Part shown: one piece after another, positions 45,899 through 55,782 of the stretch | How the letters are laid out: every line of letters begins with the position of its first letter | Numbering within the stretch: the first letter of the stretch is position 1 | Assembly (NCBI GenBank): GCA_017941735.1 | Contig: JAGAVW010000041.1 | Coordinates: 1 to 59,022 of the forward strand | Origin: Solobacterium sp. | Lineage (GTDB): Bacteria; Bacillota_I; Bacilli_A; Erysipelotrichales; Erysipelotrichaceae | Reading direction: 5' to 3' | Length of the DNA stretch: 59,022 nt | The notes under the pieces: model-generated | Databases searched by the model: none | Told to the model about the DNA's origin: nothing | The model's input: the letters and a program-made list of their open reading frames with translations, nothing else | Program-made: the position numbers and the translations under genes

Positions 45899-46735
45899 AT
45901 GAAAAAGGTAGCAATTATTTACGACTTTGATAAAACGCTTTGTGATAAAGATATGCAGGAATATAGTTTGATTCCTTCTTTAGGGTATGACAATCCTGGC
46001 CTCTTTTGGCAAGAAGTTACAGCGCTTAGTAGAACCCATCAGATGGATTCCATTTCTGCGTATCTCTATACCTTACAACATAAATATGCGATTCAAAATA
46101 AGCCTCTTAAGAAAGACGATTTTGCGGGGCTAGGCGAAGCGATTCCCTTTTATCCAGGTGTTCCTTCCTGGTTTAAACGCATCAATGCGTATGGAAAAGA
46201 AAAGGGGCTAGAAGTAGAACATTACATCATCTCTTCTGGGATGCATGAGATTATTGATCAAACCCCAATTGCGAAAGAGTTTAAAAAGATTTATGCGTGC
46301 CGGTATTTCTATGATGAAGAAGGTTATGCGAAGTGGCCAGCAGTCATTGTGAACTATACGACTAAGACGCAATACATCTTTCGCATCAATAAACAAGTAC
46401 TCGATGAAAATGATGATGAGAGCTTGAATACATGGGTCCCATTCCAAAGCCGACCAATTCCATTTGATCGTATGATTTATATTGCGGATGGATTAACGGA
46501 TGTTCCATGCATGCGGTTAGTCAAAGAATATGGTGGAAAATCCATTGCGGTATATAATCCCGAAAATGAACGCTCCAAACAAATTGCCCAGCGTCTAATT
46601 CAAGAGGGGCGTGCCAATTTTAAGAGTGAAGCAAATTATGAAAAAGGAGCACGCATGGAAGATTTAGTTCAGAAAATTTTAGATGCGATGGCAAGCGATG
46701 AAATTCTTCTAAATGCGATGGAAAATCAACAGTAG
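45899..46735 (+). CDS. HAD-superfamily phosphatase
   Basis: A 278-residue HAD hydrolase. Motif I is IYDFDKTLCDKD (8-19), motif II ISSGMHEI, and a late YIADGLTDVPCM supplies the motif IV aspartates. The cap region (~30-110) is helical. It resembles phosphoserine-phosphatase-like HAD enzymes, but the substrate cannot be read from sequence. AGGAGG lies 5 bases upstream. No promoter is seen, so it may depend on read-through from pepV. Confidence 0.85.
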   Translation: MKKVAIIYDFDKTLCDKDMQEYSLIPSLGYDNPGLFWQEVTALSRTHQMDSISAYLYTLQHKYAIQNKPLKKDDFAGLGEAIPFYPGVPSWFKRINAYGKEKGLEVEHYIISSGMHEIIDQTPIAKEFKKIYACRYFYDEEGYAKWPAVIVNYTTKTQYIFRINKQVLDENDDESLNTWVPFQSRPIPFDRMIYIADGLTDVPCMRLVKEYGGKSIAVYNPENERSKQIAQRLIQEGRANFKSEANYEKGARMEDLVQKILDAMASDEILLNAMENQQ

Positions 46736-46786
46736 CAAAATCGTTCCAAGTGCGCAAGAATAAACGCTCTAAACGCATTTTAAGGG

Positions 46787-46837
46787 TTGAAATATTTACT
46801 AAATCCGATACAATTAATATGTCAGATAAAAACTGAC
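46787..46837 (+). promoter_or_regulatory. HU promoter and leader hairpin
   Basis: TTGAAA (46787-46792), 16 bp and TACAAT (46809-46814) lead into a leader with TGTCAG-ATAAAAA-CTGACA just before AGGAG. The hairpin may stabilise the mRNA. Confidence 0.65.
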
Positions 46838-46852
46838 AAAAGGAGAAGAAAA

Positions 46853-47143
46853 ATGGCAAAGGAAGTAAACTTAACAAAGAAGCTAATTGCTGAAAACTTA
46901 GCAGATGCACAAGGCTTAACTAAGAAAGCAGCTGCAGAAGCAGTCAACTATGTTTTTGATGAAATGGCAAAATGCTTGAAAAAAGGTGGAACAGTTGATG
47001 TTAACGGTTTCGGCAAATTCTCTGTAAAGAAGAGATCTGCTCGTACAGGTATCAACCCACGTACAAAAGAAACAATTAAAATCAAAGCTTCTAAAGTTCC
47101 AGCATTCAAAGCTAGTAAGACATTAAAAGACTTAGTGAAATAA
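46853..47143 (+). CDS. hup: DNA-binding protein HU
   Basis: A 96-residue histone-like protein, the usual HU length plus a few residues. The start at 46853 (MAKEVNLTKKLIAENLADAQ) is fixed by AGGAG upstream. The helical dimerisation half is followed by the beta-arm signature VDVNGFGKFSVKKRSARTGI with NPRTKETI. It bends and compacts DNA as a homodimer and supports recombination and replication. It has its own promoter and a bidirectional terminator. Confidence 0.96.
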   Translation: MAKEVNLTKKLIAENLADAQGLTKKAAAEAVNYVFDEMAKCLKKGGTVDVNGFGKFSVKKRSARTGINPRTKETIKIKASKVPAFKASKTLKDLVK

Positions 47144-47162
47144 GTTTGATTGCAACGGAAAT

Positions 47163-47190
47163 AAAAATACTGTCGTAAGGCAGTATTTTT
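47163..47190. terminator. Bidirectional terminator between convergent genes
   Basis: AAAAATACTG-TCGTAAGG-CAGTATTTTT is symmetric, serving HU and the leftward metallopeptidase-like gene. Confidence 0.85.
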
Positions 47191-48181
47191 AGTTTTCGAT
47201 TGGTGTTTCATTAAAGTTTGAATTCAGGGCGTGGTTTAATTCCTCGCCTTTTATAACCATCGCATTATAGCGCTCAATGAGACGATTCAATTCTTCAAAC
47301 TCGAAGGTTAATTGATCGTTTTTATTTTCGAATTCTGTAATACGCGCTTGCAATAGGGCATGTTGATAATCAAAGGCTTCTTGTGTAAAACAATCCGGTG
47401 TATTCGCGCATCCATTAAAGGCATCAATATCCGCATTGAGTTGGTTATTCTCTTCCACAAGTGCAGCATCCCTTGCTTCTAACTCTGTTTGTTTTGAAGT
47501 GATTTCTTTTTCTAATGCGTCCATTTCTTCATTGAGCTTATTCAGTGGCTCTTGATAAGCATCGGTATAAGAGACGATCGCATCTTGGTCTTTGAAGTAG
47601 GTGGCATAATGCTCTTCTAACTCGGTAGGTAATTGTTTTACTTCTGTACCAAGGCGCGCATGCAGTTCATCATAATAATCAATGGCTTCGTAATTCTGTA
47701 ATTCTTCTTGAATGGTTGGGTAATTTTTTAATACTTCATCCATCAATGGTTGAAGCGCTTCTTGTGTTGAAAGATCTAAGCGTGCCCAAACGGCATGTAA
47801 TAATTCATGGGCAAGGGTAGATTCCATAATGCCATTTAATTCTTCACTTGGTACATCATAAAGTTTGATTTCTTTTTCGGCTTGTAAATAGCAACCTAGG
47901 ACATACTCTTGCTTTTCATTTGCACAATAGGTATTAAAGTCTTCTTTGTTTTCAATTTGCGGATAAGAAGCACGCAAAAGGCGCTCTCCTTGTTCAGTGA
48001 GCGAAAGATGTTGGGTATAGGACTCTATCTCTTTACTTGGTTCAAAGTTTCTTGCCCGTAAAGTATCATCAATGTAGTTATATAAAGTAGGTAAAAAGAG
48101 TAATAAGACAAATACCCCAAAAAGGCATGCGATTACCACAAGCCAAGAAATACGACGCTTCTTTTTTCTTTTCTTTAGCAT
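47189..48181 (-). CDS. Membrane-anchored HExxH protein with coiled coil
   Basis: A 330-residue protein. A basic N-terminus and helix (12-32) anchor it; the rest is probably extracytoplasmic. HELLH at 125-129 (in TLAHELLHAVW) is a zincin metal-binding signature, with a further ELHARLGTE ~50 residues later as possible third ligand. Residues ~210-310 form a coiled coil (LNEEMDALEKEITSKQTELE) with a CANTPDC cysteine pair. A wall- or protein-processing metallopeptidase is likely, family unnamed. TATAAT (48189-48194) ends 7 bases before the ATG and no ribosome site exists, so it may be leaderless. Confidence 0.72.
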   Translation of the reverse strand: MLKKRKKKRRISWLVVIACLFGVFVLLLFLPTLYNYIDDTLRARNFEPSKEIESYTQHLSLTEQGERLLRASYPQIENKEDFNTYCANEKQEYVLGCYLQAEKEIKLYDVPSEELNGIMESTLAHELLHAVWARLDLSTQEALQPLMDEVLKNYPTIQEELQNYEAIDYYDELHARLGTEVKQLPTELEEHYATYFKDQDAIVSYTDAYQEPLNKLNEEMDALEKEITSKQTELEARDAALVEENNQLNADIDAFNGCANTPDCFTQEAFDYQHALLQARITEFENKNDQLTFEFEELNRLIERYNAMVIKGEELNHALNSNFNETPIEN

Positions 48182-48188
48182 AGAAGGT

Positions 48189-48217
48189 ATTATATATGAT
48201 TCCTCTTAATTGTTTAA
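48189..48217 (-). promoter_or_regulatory. Promoter of the HExxH gene, abutting the inserted element
   Basis: On the minus strand TTAAAC (48212-48217), 17 bp and TATAAT (48189-48194), then 7 bases to the ATG. The left inverted repeat of the element begins only 6 bp upstream of the -35 box. Confidence 0.55.
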
Positions 48218-48222
48218 GAAAA

Positions 48223-48253
48223 AAAGACCATGTGAGCGATCCTGATAAAGAAG
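48223..48253 (+). repeat. Left terminal inverted repeat of the serine-recombinase element
   Basis: Begins AAAGACCATGTGAGC and ends ATAAAGAAG; partner at 52228-52258 on the other strand. Confidence 0.7.
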
Positions 48254-48301
48254 CATAAGCCAGGAAGACACACAACAGGCTGGAATTTGAAAAAACAAAT
48301 A

Positions 48302-48799
48302 TTACACGAGAAACCCGTCCAGCATCCATGATACCTCGGACGGTTTTTCTTTGCATCCGTTAATAAACCAGTAATAAAAGAGATTGAAATAAGCTCCCGA
48401 TGCCACATAGCACCTGTAGGGATCGTTGTAGATACTAACAGTCCTCATGAAAGCAGAATCAAACTCTTCTTTTAGCAGATAGGAAAGATCGTTTCTGATC
48501 AGAAGTGAAACCAGATCTTTGATGCTGTACATATGTTCAAACAACAAAGCAATGAACTCTTCTCTTGGCGTAGTACGGAAGTTTGCGGATGAGGAAGTTA
48601 AAAATGCATCGGTGATACCGGAAAGATGTTCTCTAATAATCTCTTCCATCGAATCGTAATTGCGGTAATAGGATAATCTGCTTAATCCTGCCTTATTGCA
48701 CAGTTCACTAATCGTGATCTCATGCAGTTTCTTTTTTTTCAGCAATGATAATAACGCTTTTGTTAACTCTGTCTTTGCATATGATAATGTTTCTGCCAT
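48302..48799 (-). CDS. TetR/AcrR-family repressor
   Basis: A 165-residue regulator starting MAETLSYAKTELTKALLSLL. I place the start at 48799 because AAGGAG lies just upstream; the longer frame to 48892 reads through the regulatory region. The HTH is HEITISELCNKAGLSRLSYY followed by RNYDSMEEII, typical TetR. The C-terminal ligand domain is short. It is divergent from the hydrolase gene and both are cargo of the serine-recombinase element, so it probably controls that hydrolase. ATGTAACA repeats lie between them. Confidence 0.88.
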   Translation of the reverse strand: MAETLSYAKTELTKALLSLLKKKKLHEITISELCNKAGLSRLSYYRNYDSMEEIIREHLSGITDAFLTSSSANFRTTPREEFIALLFEHMYSIKDLVSLLIRNDLSYLLKEEFDSAFMRTVSIYNDPYRCYVASGAYFNLFYYWFINGCKEKPSEVSWMLDGFLV

Positions 48800-48886
48800 G
48801 TAACACTCTCCTTGTTTATGTAACATTTTCTTCAGACGCATTGAAGTCACCATTGAGTTGATGTAACATATGTAACGTAACAAATG
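48797..48886. repeat. Direct ATGTAACA repeats between tetR and the hydrolase
   Basis: ATGTAAC or close variants occur near 48798, 48819, 48860 and 48869, with GTAACAAATG following. They are direct rather than palindromic, which is unusual for TetR operators, but their placement in the divergent control region suggests a binding role. Confidence 0.45.
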
Positions 48887-48935
48887 TATCACAAAAAGAA
48901 AATAGAGTCAACAAAGCTCTAGAGAGGTTTAAGAA

Positions 48936-49865
48936 ATGAAAAAAGTGTTGAAGGTTATTGGTATCATTATTCTGTTGCTTGGGGTGCTGATTGCAGTATT
49001 ATTCCATTTTATTTCTAAAAGTCCAAGTGTGCCGGAAAACTATACGGATACGGTTAAAACCGGCGGAGAGATCGAAGCAAAATATCTTGCCATGGGCAGC
49101 TATGAAGTTGAACATTTAGAAAGTGCCACAGTTTCGTCTTTGGAAAAGTTTGAAGTGTACTATCCGAAAGATATTTACAATTTGGGCAAAGTACCTGTTG
49201 TGATATTCTTGAACGGAACAGGAACCCCGGCCTCCAAGTACCCTGCGCTTCAGGAACATTTAGCATCATGGGGATTTATCACGATCGCCAATGAAGAAAA
49301 CAACTCGTTCTATGGAGAAGGAGTGGAATTGTCGATTAGATATTTGCTGTTTGCGGATACCTACAGTTCAAATGACGATGAAAGCCCACTAAAGGGACAT
49401 ATTGATTTTGATAATATTGGTGTAACAGGACATTCCCAGGGCGGTATTGGAGTCATTAACGGTATTACGATCCATCCGCATTCCGATATGATCAAAGCAG
49501 CAGTCATGTTAAGTTCAACAGAAACAGATATGGCAAAAGCCTTTTTATGGGATTCCGATTCTTCTCTTATCCATGCGAATACAATGATGATCGGTTCATC
49601 CGGACAGACAGACTCCGCTATTTCCCCGCTGGAAAGTATGCAGAAAACCTATGAAAATATAACAGATGATGTTATAAAGGTTCTGGCAAGAAGAAATGAC
49701 TGTGACCACGGAGAAATGCTTTACTATGCAGACGGATACGTAACTGCCTGGTTCATGTATTTTCTTCAGGGAGATGAAGAAGCAGGAAAAGCTTTCTTTG
49801 GTGATAACCCGGAAATATCAGCAAATGAATTTTATCAGGATATCATGATCAATGTGACTGAATGA
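48936..49865 (+). CDS. Membrane-anchored alpha/beta hydrolase
   Basis: A 309-residue protein. Helix ~5-25 anchors it. The hydrolase core has the chlorophyllase/dienelactone-hydrolase look: oxyanion FLNGTGTP (~91-98), nucleophile elbow GHSQGG with S167, and late Asp/His candidates (RRNDCDHGEM). It should cleave an ester or similar bond of an unknown substrate outside the cell. AGAGG lies upstream. The divergent TetR gene suggests substrate-inducible expression, for example detoxification of an ester antibiotic or host lipid. Confidence 0.82.
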   Translation: MKKVLKVIGIIILLLGVLIAVLFHFISKSPSVPENYTDTVKTGGEIEAKYLAMGSYEVEHLESATVSSLEKFEVYYPKDIYNLGKVPVVIFLNGTGTPASKYPALQEHLASWGFITIANEENNSFYGEGVELSIRYLLFADTYSSNDDESPLKGHIDFDNIGVTGHSQGGIGVINGITIHPHSDMIKAAVMLSSTETDMAKAFLWDSDSSLIHANTMMIGSSGQTDSAISPLESMQKTYENITDDVIKVLARRNDCDHGEMLYYADGYVTAWFMYFLQGDEEAGKAFFGDNPEISANEFYQDIMINVTE

Positions 49866-50260
49866 TCAGCTATTATCGCATATATGACAGCTTTCAATTG
49901 ATTAGAGCAAGATTCGCCTTGTATAACAAAAATTCATTTTCATGATTTTTGATGGCAGGCAACTTGTCGGGGATTCAGCTCCCCGAACCCTCTGCCGTTT
50001 CACTCGGCTCATTGTCATTCACAGTCCTCGCAGGCGAAGGAAAACAGAATAGTTTCATCAGATCCGTGATCGTAAAAAGATTGCGGATTTTTTTCGCTTG
50101 AAGTGCACAACTCCGTTCATTTCCGTCCCCTAAAAATAAGTGAAGGGAACTTGATGTGCTGAGAGAAGATTTTTCAAAAAGTTTGAAGATTTTTGAGCCA
50201 AAAGATCCTGAAAACACCCCCACTATTAAGTGAGGGATATTAGATGAAAGGAGCTGTGGA
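49866..50260. other. Gene-free region with hairpins inside the serine-recombinase element
   Basis: No gene. CGGGGA/TCCCCG hairpin at 49968-49985 (TTCAGC loop), a plus-strand terminator at 50062-50094 (ATCCGTGATC/GATTGCGGAT then seven T), and CCCCCACT-ATTA-AGTGAGGG (50214-50233) just before the next ribosome site. Confidence 0.5.
50062..50094 (+). terminator. Intrinsic terminator downstream of the hydrolase
   Basis: An imperfect stem (50062-50071 with 50078-50087) around GTAAAAA, followed by seven T residues. Confidence 0.6.
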
Positions 50261-50470
50261 ATGTCAGAGATAGATACCAGAAAACATAACTATTCGATCG
50301 ATGAAAACGGAACGATCACAGTTAAAAACTTCTCATCACATTTCTTACCGAAGCAGAAGATCTATGAGCAGATCTGCAATACCATCTATGAGATAGAAAC
50401 CGATTATGAAGGAATCCATTCCCTGCCATCCATCTGGAACAAATATCTCTTGGAAGAAGATAACGGATGA
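50261..50470 (+). CDS. Small protein preceding the serine recombinase, function unknown
   Basis: A 69-residue acidic soluble protein (MSEIDTRKHNYSIDENGTIT). AAAGGAG lies upstream. It precedes the recombinase by ~90 bases in the same direction. No motif recognised; it could be a recombination directionality factor or other accessory protein, which in large-serine-recombinase elements are small and diverse. Confidence 0.6.
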   Translation: MSEIDTRKHNYSIDENGTITVKNFSSHFLPKQKIYEQICNTIYEIETDYEGIHSLPSIWNKYLLEEDNG

Positions 50471-50558
50471 TGTAATTGATGATAGCTGAAATGGTATACT
50501 ACTCTCAGCACTGTTGTGTGTCTGACTGTAGAAAAGCATATGAAACAACAGGAGGTAA

Positions 50559-52160
<1,602 letters not shown>

Positions 52161-52227
52161 CGGCTACTATCAAACACAACAAACAAAAACGGCATGACCC
52201 TAAGGTTACACCGAATTTGTCATAATA

Positions 52228-52258
52228 CTTCTTTATGCGGAAGGCTCGTGTGGTCTTT
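52228..52258 (-). repeat. Right terminal inverted repeat of the serine-recombinase element
   Basis: Complement of the left repeat at 24 of 31 positions; ends 3 bp before the stop codon of the neighbouring gene. Confidence 0.7.
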
Positions 52259-52261
52259 TGT

Positions 52262-52870
52262 TTAGAGATTCTTTTCGTAAGAATTGTTGTTTTTGGTGAA
52301 GCCCATTCTGTTGAGATATTCTATATGACTCTGTGTGGTTGGGCCGTTGTAGGTTAATTTATGAATCCCGTTTGCAGCAAGTTGTGGCATAAGGTAGCTA
52401 CCAATGGAGAAATCACGGAAGGCAGGAATGCTGTAGTCTAAGAATAATTCCATTTCCCCGTTATTCTCTTTACCAAGGGTAATACCTACAGGGTTTCCTT
52501 CATTGGATACGATGAAGCAACGATTAGCTCCCGCAAAAGAATCATCAATGCCTGGAAAACAAGTTTTAATATCTTCTTTGTAATGACTTAAGATATGTTT
52601 GAGATACGAATCCTTTACATCGACTTCGACTAATGCATATTGTTTTTCATCATGACTCATCTTCCATAAGAAATGAAGATTAATCAAAACCAAACAGAAG
52701 TTCATGATGGCCGTTGGGTAGGAATGAATGATTAACGCATAAATCATAAAGATTAAACTACCCACCGTATTAACAACACGTAGTTTAAATACGGAAGTCA
52801 TCAAGAAAGAAACTAAGACGAGAAAGGAACCAATATATCCAACGATTTCAATTAATAAATTTGTGTTCAT
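52262..52870 (-). CDS. YgjV-like membrane protein with a C-terminal GNAT-like domain
   Basis: A 202-residue protein. The first ~80 residues form three helices of the YgjV/inner-membrane type (EIVGYIGSFLVLVSFLMTSV, NTVGSLIFMIYALIIHSY). Residues ~85-200 resemble an acetyltransferase fold fragment, ending IEYLNRMGFTKNN. GGAGG precedes the ATG. Its stop codon lies 3 bp inside the element-flank boundary, so its very last residues could have been altered by the insertion. It overlaps the end of the upstream hypothetical gene by 23 bases. Confidence 0.7.
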   Translation of the reverse strand: MNTNLLIEIVGYIGSFLVLVSFLMTSVFKLRVVNTVGSLIFMIYALIIHSYPTAIMNFCLVLINLHFLWKMSHDEKQYALVEVDVKDSYLKHILSHYKEDIKTCFPGIDDSFAGANRCFIVSNEGNPVGITLGKENNGEMELFLDYSIPAFRDFSIGSYLMPQLAANGIHKLTYNGPTTQSHIEYLNRMGFTKNNNSYEKNL

Positions 52871-53174
52871 GTTTTACCTCCAATGCGTAACAATATAAAG
52901 TATCGAAAAATGAATGGGAATGCAAGTGAAAAATAATAATTTTTTCTAATTCTTCGAGGTATTCTTTATCATCTTCAAATAAGTCATATTGTGATGCCAC
53001 AATTAATTTATAGTAATCATTTGAAGACTTCACATATGGAGTTAAATCAGATACTAAATCATATTTTAAATCTGGATATTTTTCGATTAATGCATAGCGT
53101 AAAGCTACAATCTCTTTCGTAAGATGCTTGATATCTTCAACCAGAAGATAAATTAGGTAATCTTTATTTACCAT
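52848..53174 (-). CDS. Hypothetical protein, 108 residues
   Basis: A soluble, helical, Asp/Leu/Tyr-rich protein (VNKDYLIYLLVEDIKHLTKE). No domain recognised. It overlaps the following YgjV-like gene by 23 bases, so the two are translationally coupled and probably functionally linked. GGGGA lies ~11 bases before the ATG. Confidence 0.55.
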   Translation of the reverse strand: MVNKDYLIYLLVEDIKHLTKEIVALRYALIEKYPDLKYDLVSDLTPYVKSSNDYYKLIVASQYDLFEDDKEYLEELEKIIIFHLHSHSFFDTLYCYALEVKHEHKFIN

Positions 53175-53273
53175 GATTAAGATTTCCCCATTTCTATTAT
53201 TCTTTACTTAGAACACATGAATAATAGCATGGAGTTTTTTGGTATCCCCACAAGATTTTAAAGCGCCCAATTT

Positions 53274-53304
53274 AAAAATATCGCATGATTATGCGTTATT
53301 TTTG
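53274..53304. terminator. Hairpin with A and T flanks
   Basis: AAAAATATCGCAT-GATT-ATGCGTTATTTTT forms a long stem with A on one side and T on the other. It lies upstream of both divergent genes, so it may insulate the phase-variable promoter from read-through. Confidence 0.5.
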
Positions 53305-53330
53305 TATTCTAGACAAACGAGAAATCCCGC

Positions 53331-53357
53331 TTGACGAAAGTCGGGGGGGGGTATATT
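53331..53357 (+). promoter_or_regulatory. Promoter with a G9 tract in its spacer
   Basis: TTGACG (53331-53336) and TATATT (53352-53357) are 15 bp apart, and nine of these are consecutive G (53343-53351). Adding two G would give the ideal 17 bp. Spacer-length switching of this kind is an established phase-variation mechanism. Confidence 0.7.
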
Positions 53358-53398
53358 AAACGTAGATTTTGATGATGAGAGATAGGAGAAAACAAGCT

Positions 53399-55402
53399 AT
53401 GAGATTTTTAAAATCAGTCTTAACTTGCTTACTCGTAGTAAGCTGTTTTTCTGCGCAATTAATCGTAGCAGAAGAAACAAATGAAGAAAGTAATGAAGAA
53501 GAAGTAGTAGAGGTTGTAGAAGAAGAACAACCACAAGAAGAAGTAGTATTAGAAGAAGAAACACCAGCAACAGAAGAACCTGTTGTAGAAGAGGAACCTA
53601 CGCCAGAAGTTACAGAGGAGCCTACTCCAGAAGTAACAGCTGAACCTACACCAGTAGTTACAGAAGGGCCTACTCCAGAAGCAACTACGGAACCATTACT
53701 AGAAGAAACAGTAGAGCCAACAATTGAACCTACTGAGGCACCAACTCCAGAAGCGACTGTTGAGCCTTCTCTAGAAGTAGAAGAAGAGAAACCTGTAGAA
53801 GAAGCTTCAGAAGAACTTAATGAAGAGGAAGCAGAAATCGTAGAGGTTGAAGAAGAAATAGAAGAGAATGAACTACAGAATATTACCAAGATAAATCCTG
53901 GCAGAAGCATGGCGACAGCTTATAACTATACTATCTTAAGTGGATTTGATAATAGTGATGCAGGCAGATATTTTGAAACGACTGATACAAATGATTATTT
54001 TGTAAAATTTAGTGTCACCAATGAAGATGCAGCTGGTGCCGGAACGTATTTTAAAATAAGGGTTGTTGAAGAAAACTCTATCCTTGTATGTTATTCATTG
54101 GTTGATGTTTCTGGAGCAGTTGTAAACGGAATTGATTCTGGATTTGCATTTCAGGAAGAAAAAAATACTAAGTTGCGGGCAGGAACATATTATTTAAGAA
54201 TGAAAACTGGCACTAAAAACAAAACAATGTCTTTCTCTGTCACAAAACAAAAAGATGATGCCACAAATGATTATTCGGGCGCTAGTGCCATTAAAACAAA
54301 TCAACGTTATTCAAGAGTTTTAGAAACAAATGAGGATGTGGATTGGTTTAAGTTTACTGCAAGTTCTACATCGCAACAATTGACATTGATGAATTCTACA
54401 GTTTCAAATAACCTGGTTCTAGAATTATATGATAATAATCTTCGAAAAATTGATACAGGCGAAGAAGTAAGAGCCGCAATAAACAATAGCAGTCAAATAG
54501 TAGTAAATGGTTTAAATAAAGGACAAAACTACTATATTAAGGTTTCTACTTGGAATGCAAGCGGAGAGTATTCTTTCACTATTTCTGATTTTCGTCCTGT
54601 CACCTCCATTAAATTAAATAAAACGAAGGTGGAATTTGATAGTGGTAAGTCTACACAATTGAAAGTGACATTTAGTCCTTCAAATGCTAGTGATAAGACT
54701 ATTAAGTGGTCTACCTCTAACTGGGGATTAGAAGTTGACGCAAATGGGAAAGTGACATCCAGTTATCCAGGTACTTATACCGTAACAGCAGAATCTCATA
54801 ATGGTAAAAAAGCAACCGCAACTATCACAGTACGTGATATGAACGCTTGTGTCATTAATGGTAAGAATACAAATCTTGCTTGGGAATATAAAGATGGTAA
54901 GCAATATTGGTATGAAAATGGTAAGAAACAAGGCATCTATGGTCAAAAAGGAAACGTTTGGTACGATGGAACTGAACGTGGAAGAGAAATCTATGATCCA
55001 TGTAGTGATGGATGGTACTGGTTAGATGCGAAATATAGTGGGGCAAAGGCGGTAAGTAAAGAAGTGTTTATGCCATATATTTTCCAAAATGAAAAATCGA
55101 TGAGTGATGCGGAAAAACGCAGAGTTGCTGGTGAGTCAAATACTTATCATGGATTCAATAACGTAGGCCTAATGAGTAATCAAGTATATGACGCGATGGT
55201 TAGAGGTACTGGTAAATGGGTACGTTATGATTACAACGGGAAAATGGTCAAAGGTTGGTATAACTACACAACTAATGGTCAATATAAATATCATTGCTAT
55301 TACTATGATTGGAAGACTGGTATGATGGCAAAAGGCTGGACAACCATTGATGGACAAACATATTATTTTGATCCAATTACTGGTGTATTGAAAAACAATT
55401 AA
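53399..55402 (+). CDS. Secreted surface protein with Ig-like domain and wall-binding repeats
   Basis: A 667-residue protein starting MRFLKSVLTCLLVVSCFSAQ (signal peptide). I chose the ATG at 53399 (AGGAG 10 bases upstream). An acidic EE/PTPEVT stretch (~30-160) leads to two beta domains of pre-peptidase type (~180-400), a BIG2/Ig-like domain (VTSIKLNKTKVEFDSGKS, ~400-480) and C-terminal Trp/Tyr-rich repeats (GWYWLDAKYSG, GKMVKGWYNY, WTTIDGQTYYFDPITG) of the choline/glucan-binding type that hold proteins to the wall. No LPxTG signal. Its promoter carries a G9 tract, so expression is probably phase variable. Confidence 0.8.
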   Translation: MRFLKSVLTCLLVVSCFSAQLIVAEETNEESNEEEVVEVVEEEQPQEEVVLEEETPATEEPVVEEEPTPEVTEEPTPEVTAEPTPVVTEGPTPEATTEPLLEETVEPTIEPTEAPTPEATVEPSLEVEEEKPVEEASEELNEEEAEIVEVEEEIEENELQNITKINPGRSMATAYNYTILSGFDNSDAGRYFETTDTNDYFVKFSVTNEDAAGAGTYFKIRVVEENSILVCYSLVDVSGAVVNGIDSGFAFQEEKNTKLRAGTYYLRMKTGTKNKTMSFSVTKQKDDATNDYSGASAIKTNQRYSRVLETNEDVDWFKFTASSTSQQLTLMNSTVSNNLVLELYDNNLRKIDTGEEVRAAINNSSQIVVNGLNKGQNYYIKVSTWNASGEYSFTISDFRPVTSIKLNKTKVEFDSGKSTQLKVTFSPSNASDKTIKWSTSNWGLEVDANGKVTSSYPGTYTVTAESHNGKKATATITVRDMNACVINGKNTNLAWEYKDGKQYWYENGKKQGIYGQKGNVWYDGTERGREIYDPCSDGWYWLDAKYSGAKAVSKEVFMPYIFQNEKSMSDAEKRRVAGESNTYHGFNNVGLMSNQVYDAMVRGTGKWVRYDYNGKMVKGWYNYTTNGQYKYHCYYYDWKTGMMAKGWTTIDGQTYYFDPITGVLKNN

Positions 55403-55414
55403 TGATTCTACTTT

Positions 55415-55446
55415 AAGGGCTATAGTAAATGCGATAGCCCTTTTTA
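55415..55446 (+). terminator. Intrinsic terminator after the surface protein
   Basis: AAGGGCTAT (55415-55423) pairs with ATAGCCCTT (55434-55442), then T residues. Confidence 0.8.
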
Positions 55447-55782
55447 TATGCGTATTAGTGAGGGTGAGAATCTATTATAAATATATAAATCCTCAAGTGT
55501 AGATAGTAGTGTCCTCGTTTGTGCATTTTAAAGTTTACTTGATGAGTTTTCTTTTTTGTGCCATAAGTATTTACTCGGTGATCTCCGACTCGGTAATCAC
55601 CGAGTAAATAGTGCTATGGTTCATACATTTAAACAAGAAGGAGCATAATCGATGGTGAAACAAAGAGCTGCATGAGCTTTAAAACCATTTTGAGGATTCT
55701 GTAATGATTGCCTTTTTGTTTATTTTGAAGTTGTAAGGGTTATTATAAACAAAGAATCCTATGTTAATATAATGTTAATCAT
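55447..55782. other. Intergenic region with a long DNA hairpin and a leaderless-type promoter
   Basis: No gene. A 15-bp perfect inverted repeat lies at 55568-55582/55596-55610 around CTCCGACTCGGTA, and CCATA/TATGG extend it outward (55561-55619). There is no T run after it. TATAAT (55768-55773) ends 9 bases before the next ATG. Confidence 0.55.
55561..55619. repeat. Long inverted repeat (hairpin)
   Basis: Arms TATTTACTCGGTGAT and ATCACCGAGTAAATA (loop 13), with outer CCATA/TATGG. The loop contains a further ACTCGGT copy of the arm. It could be an operator, a MITE-like palindrome or a regulatory RNA stem. Confidence 0.6.

Noticed and set aside
53356..53910. Minus-strand 184-residue Ser/Val-rich frame
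   Set aside because: Antisense of the Glu-rich linker of the surface protein, same cause as above.
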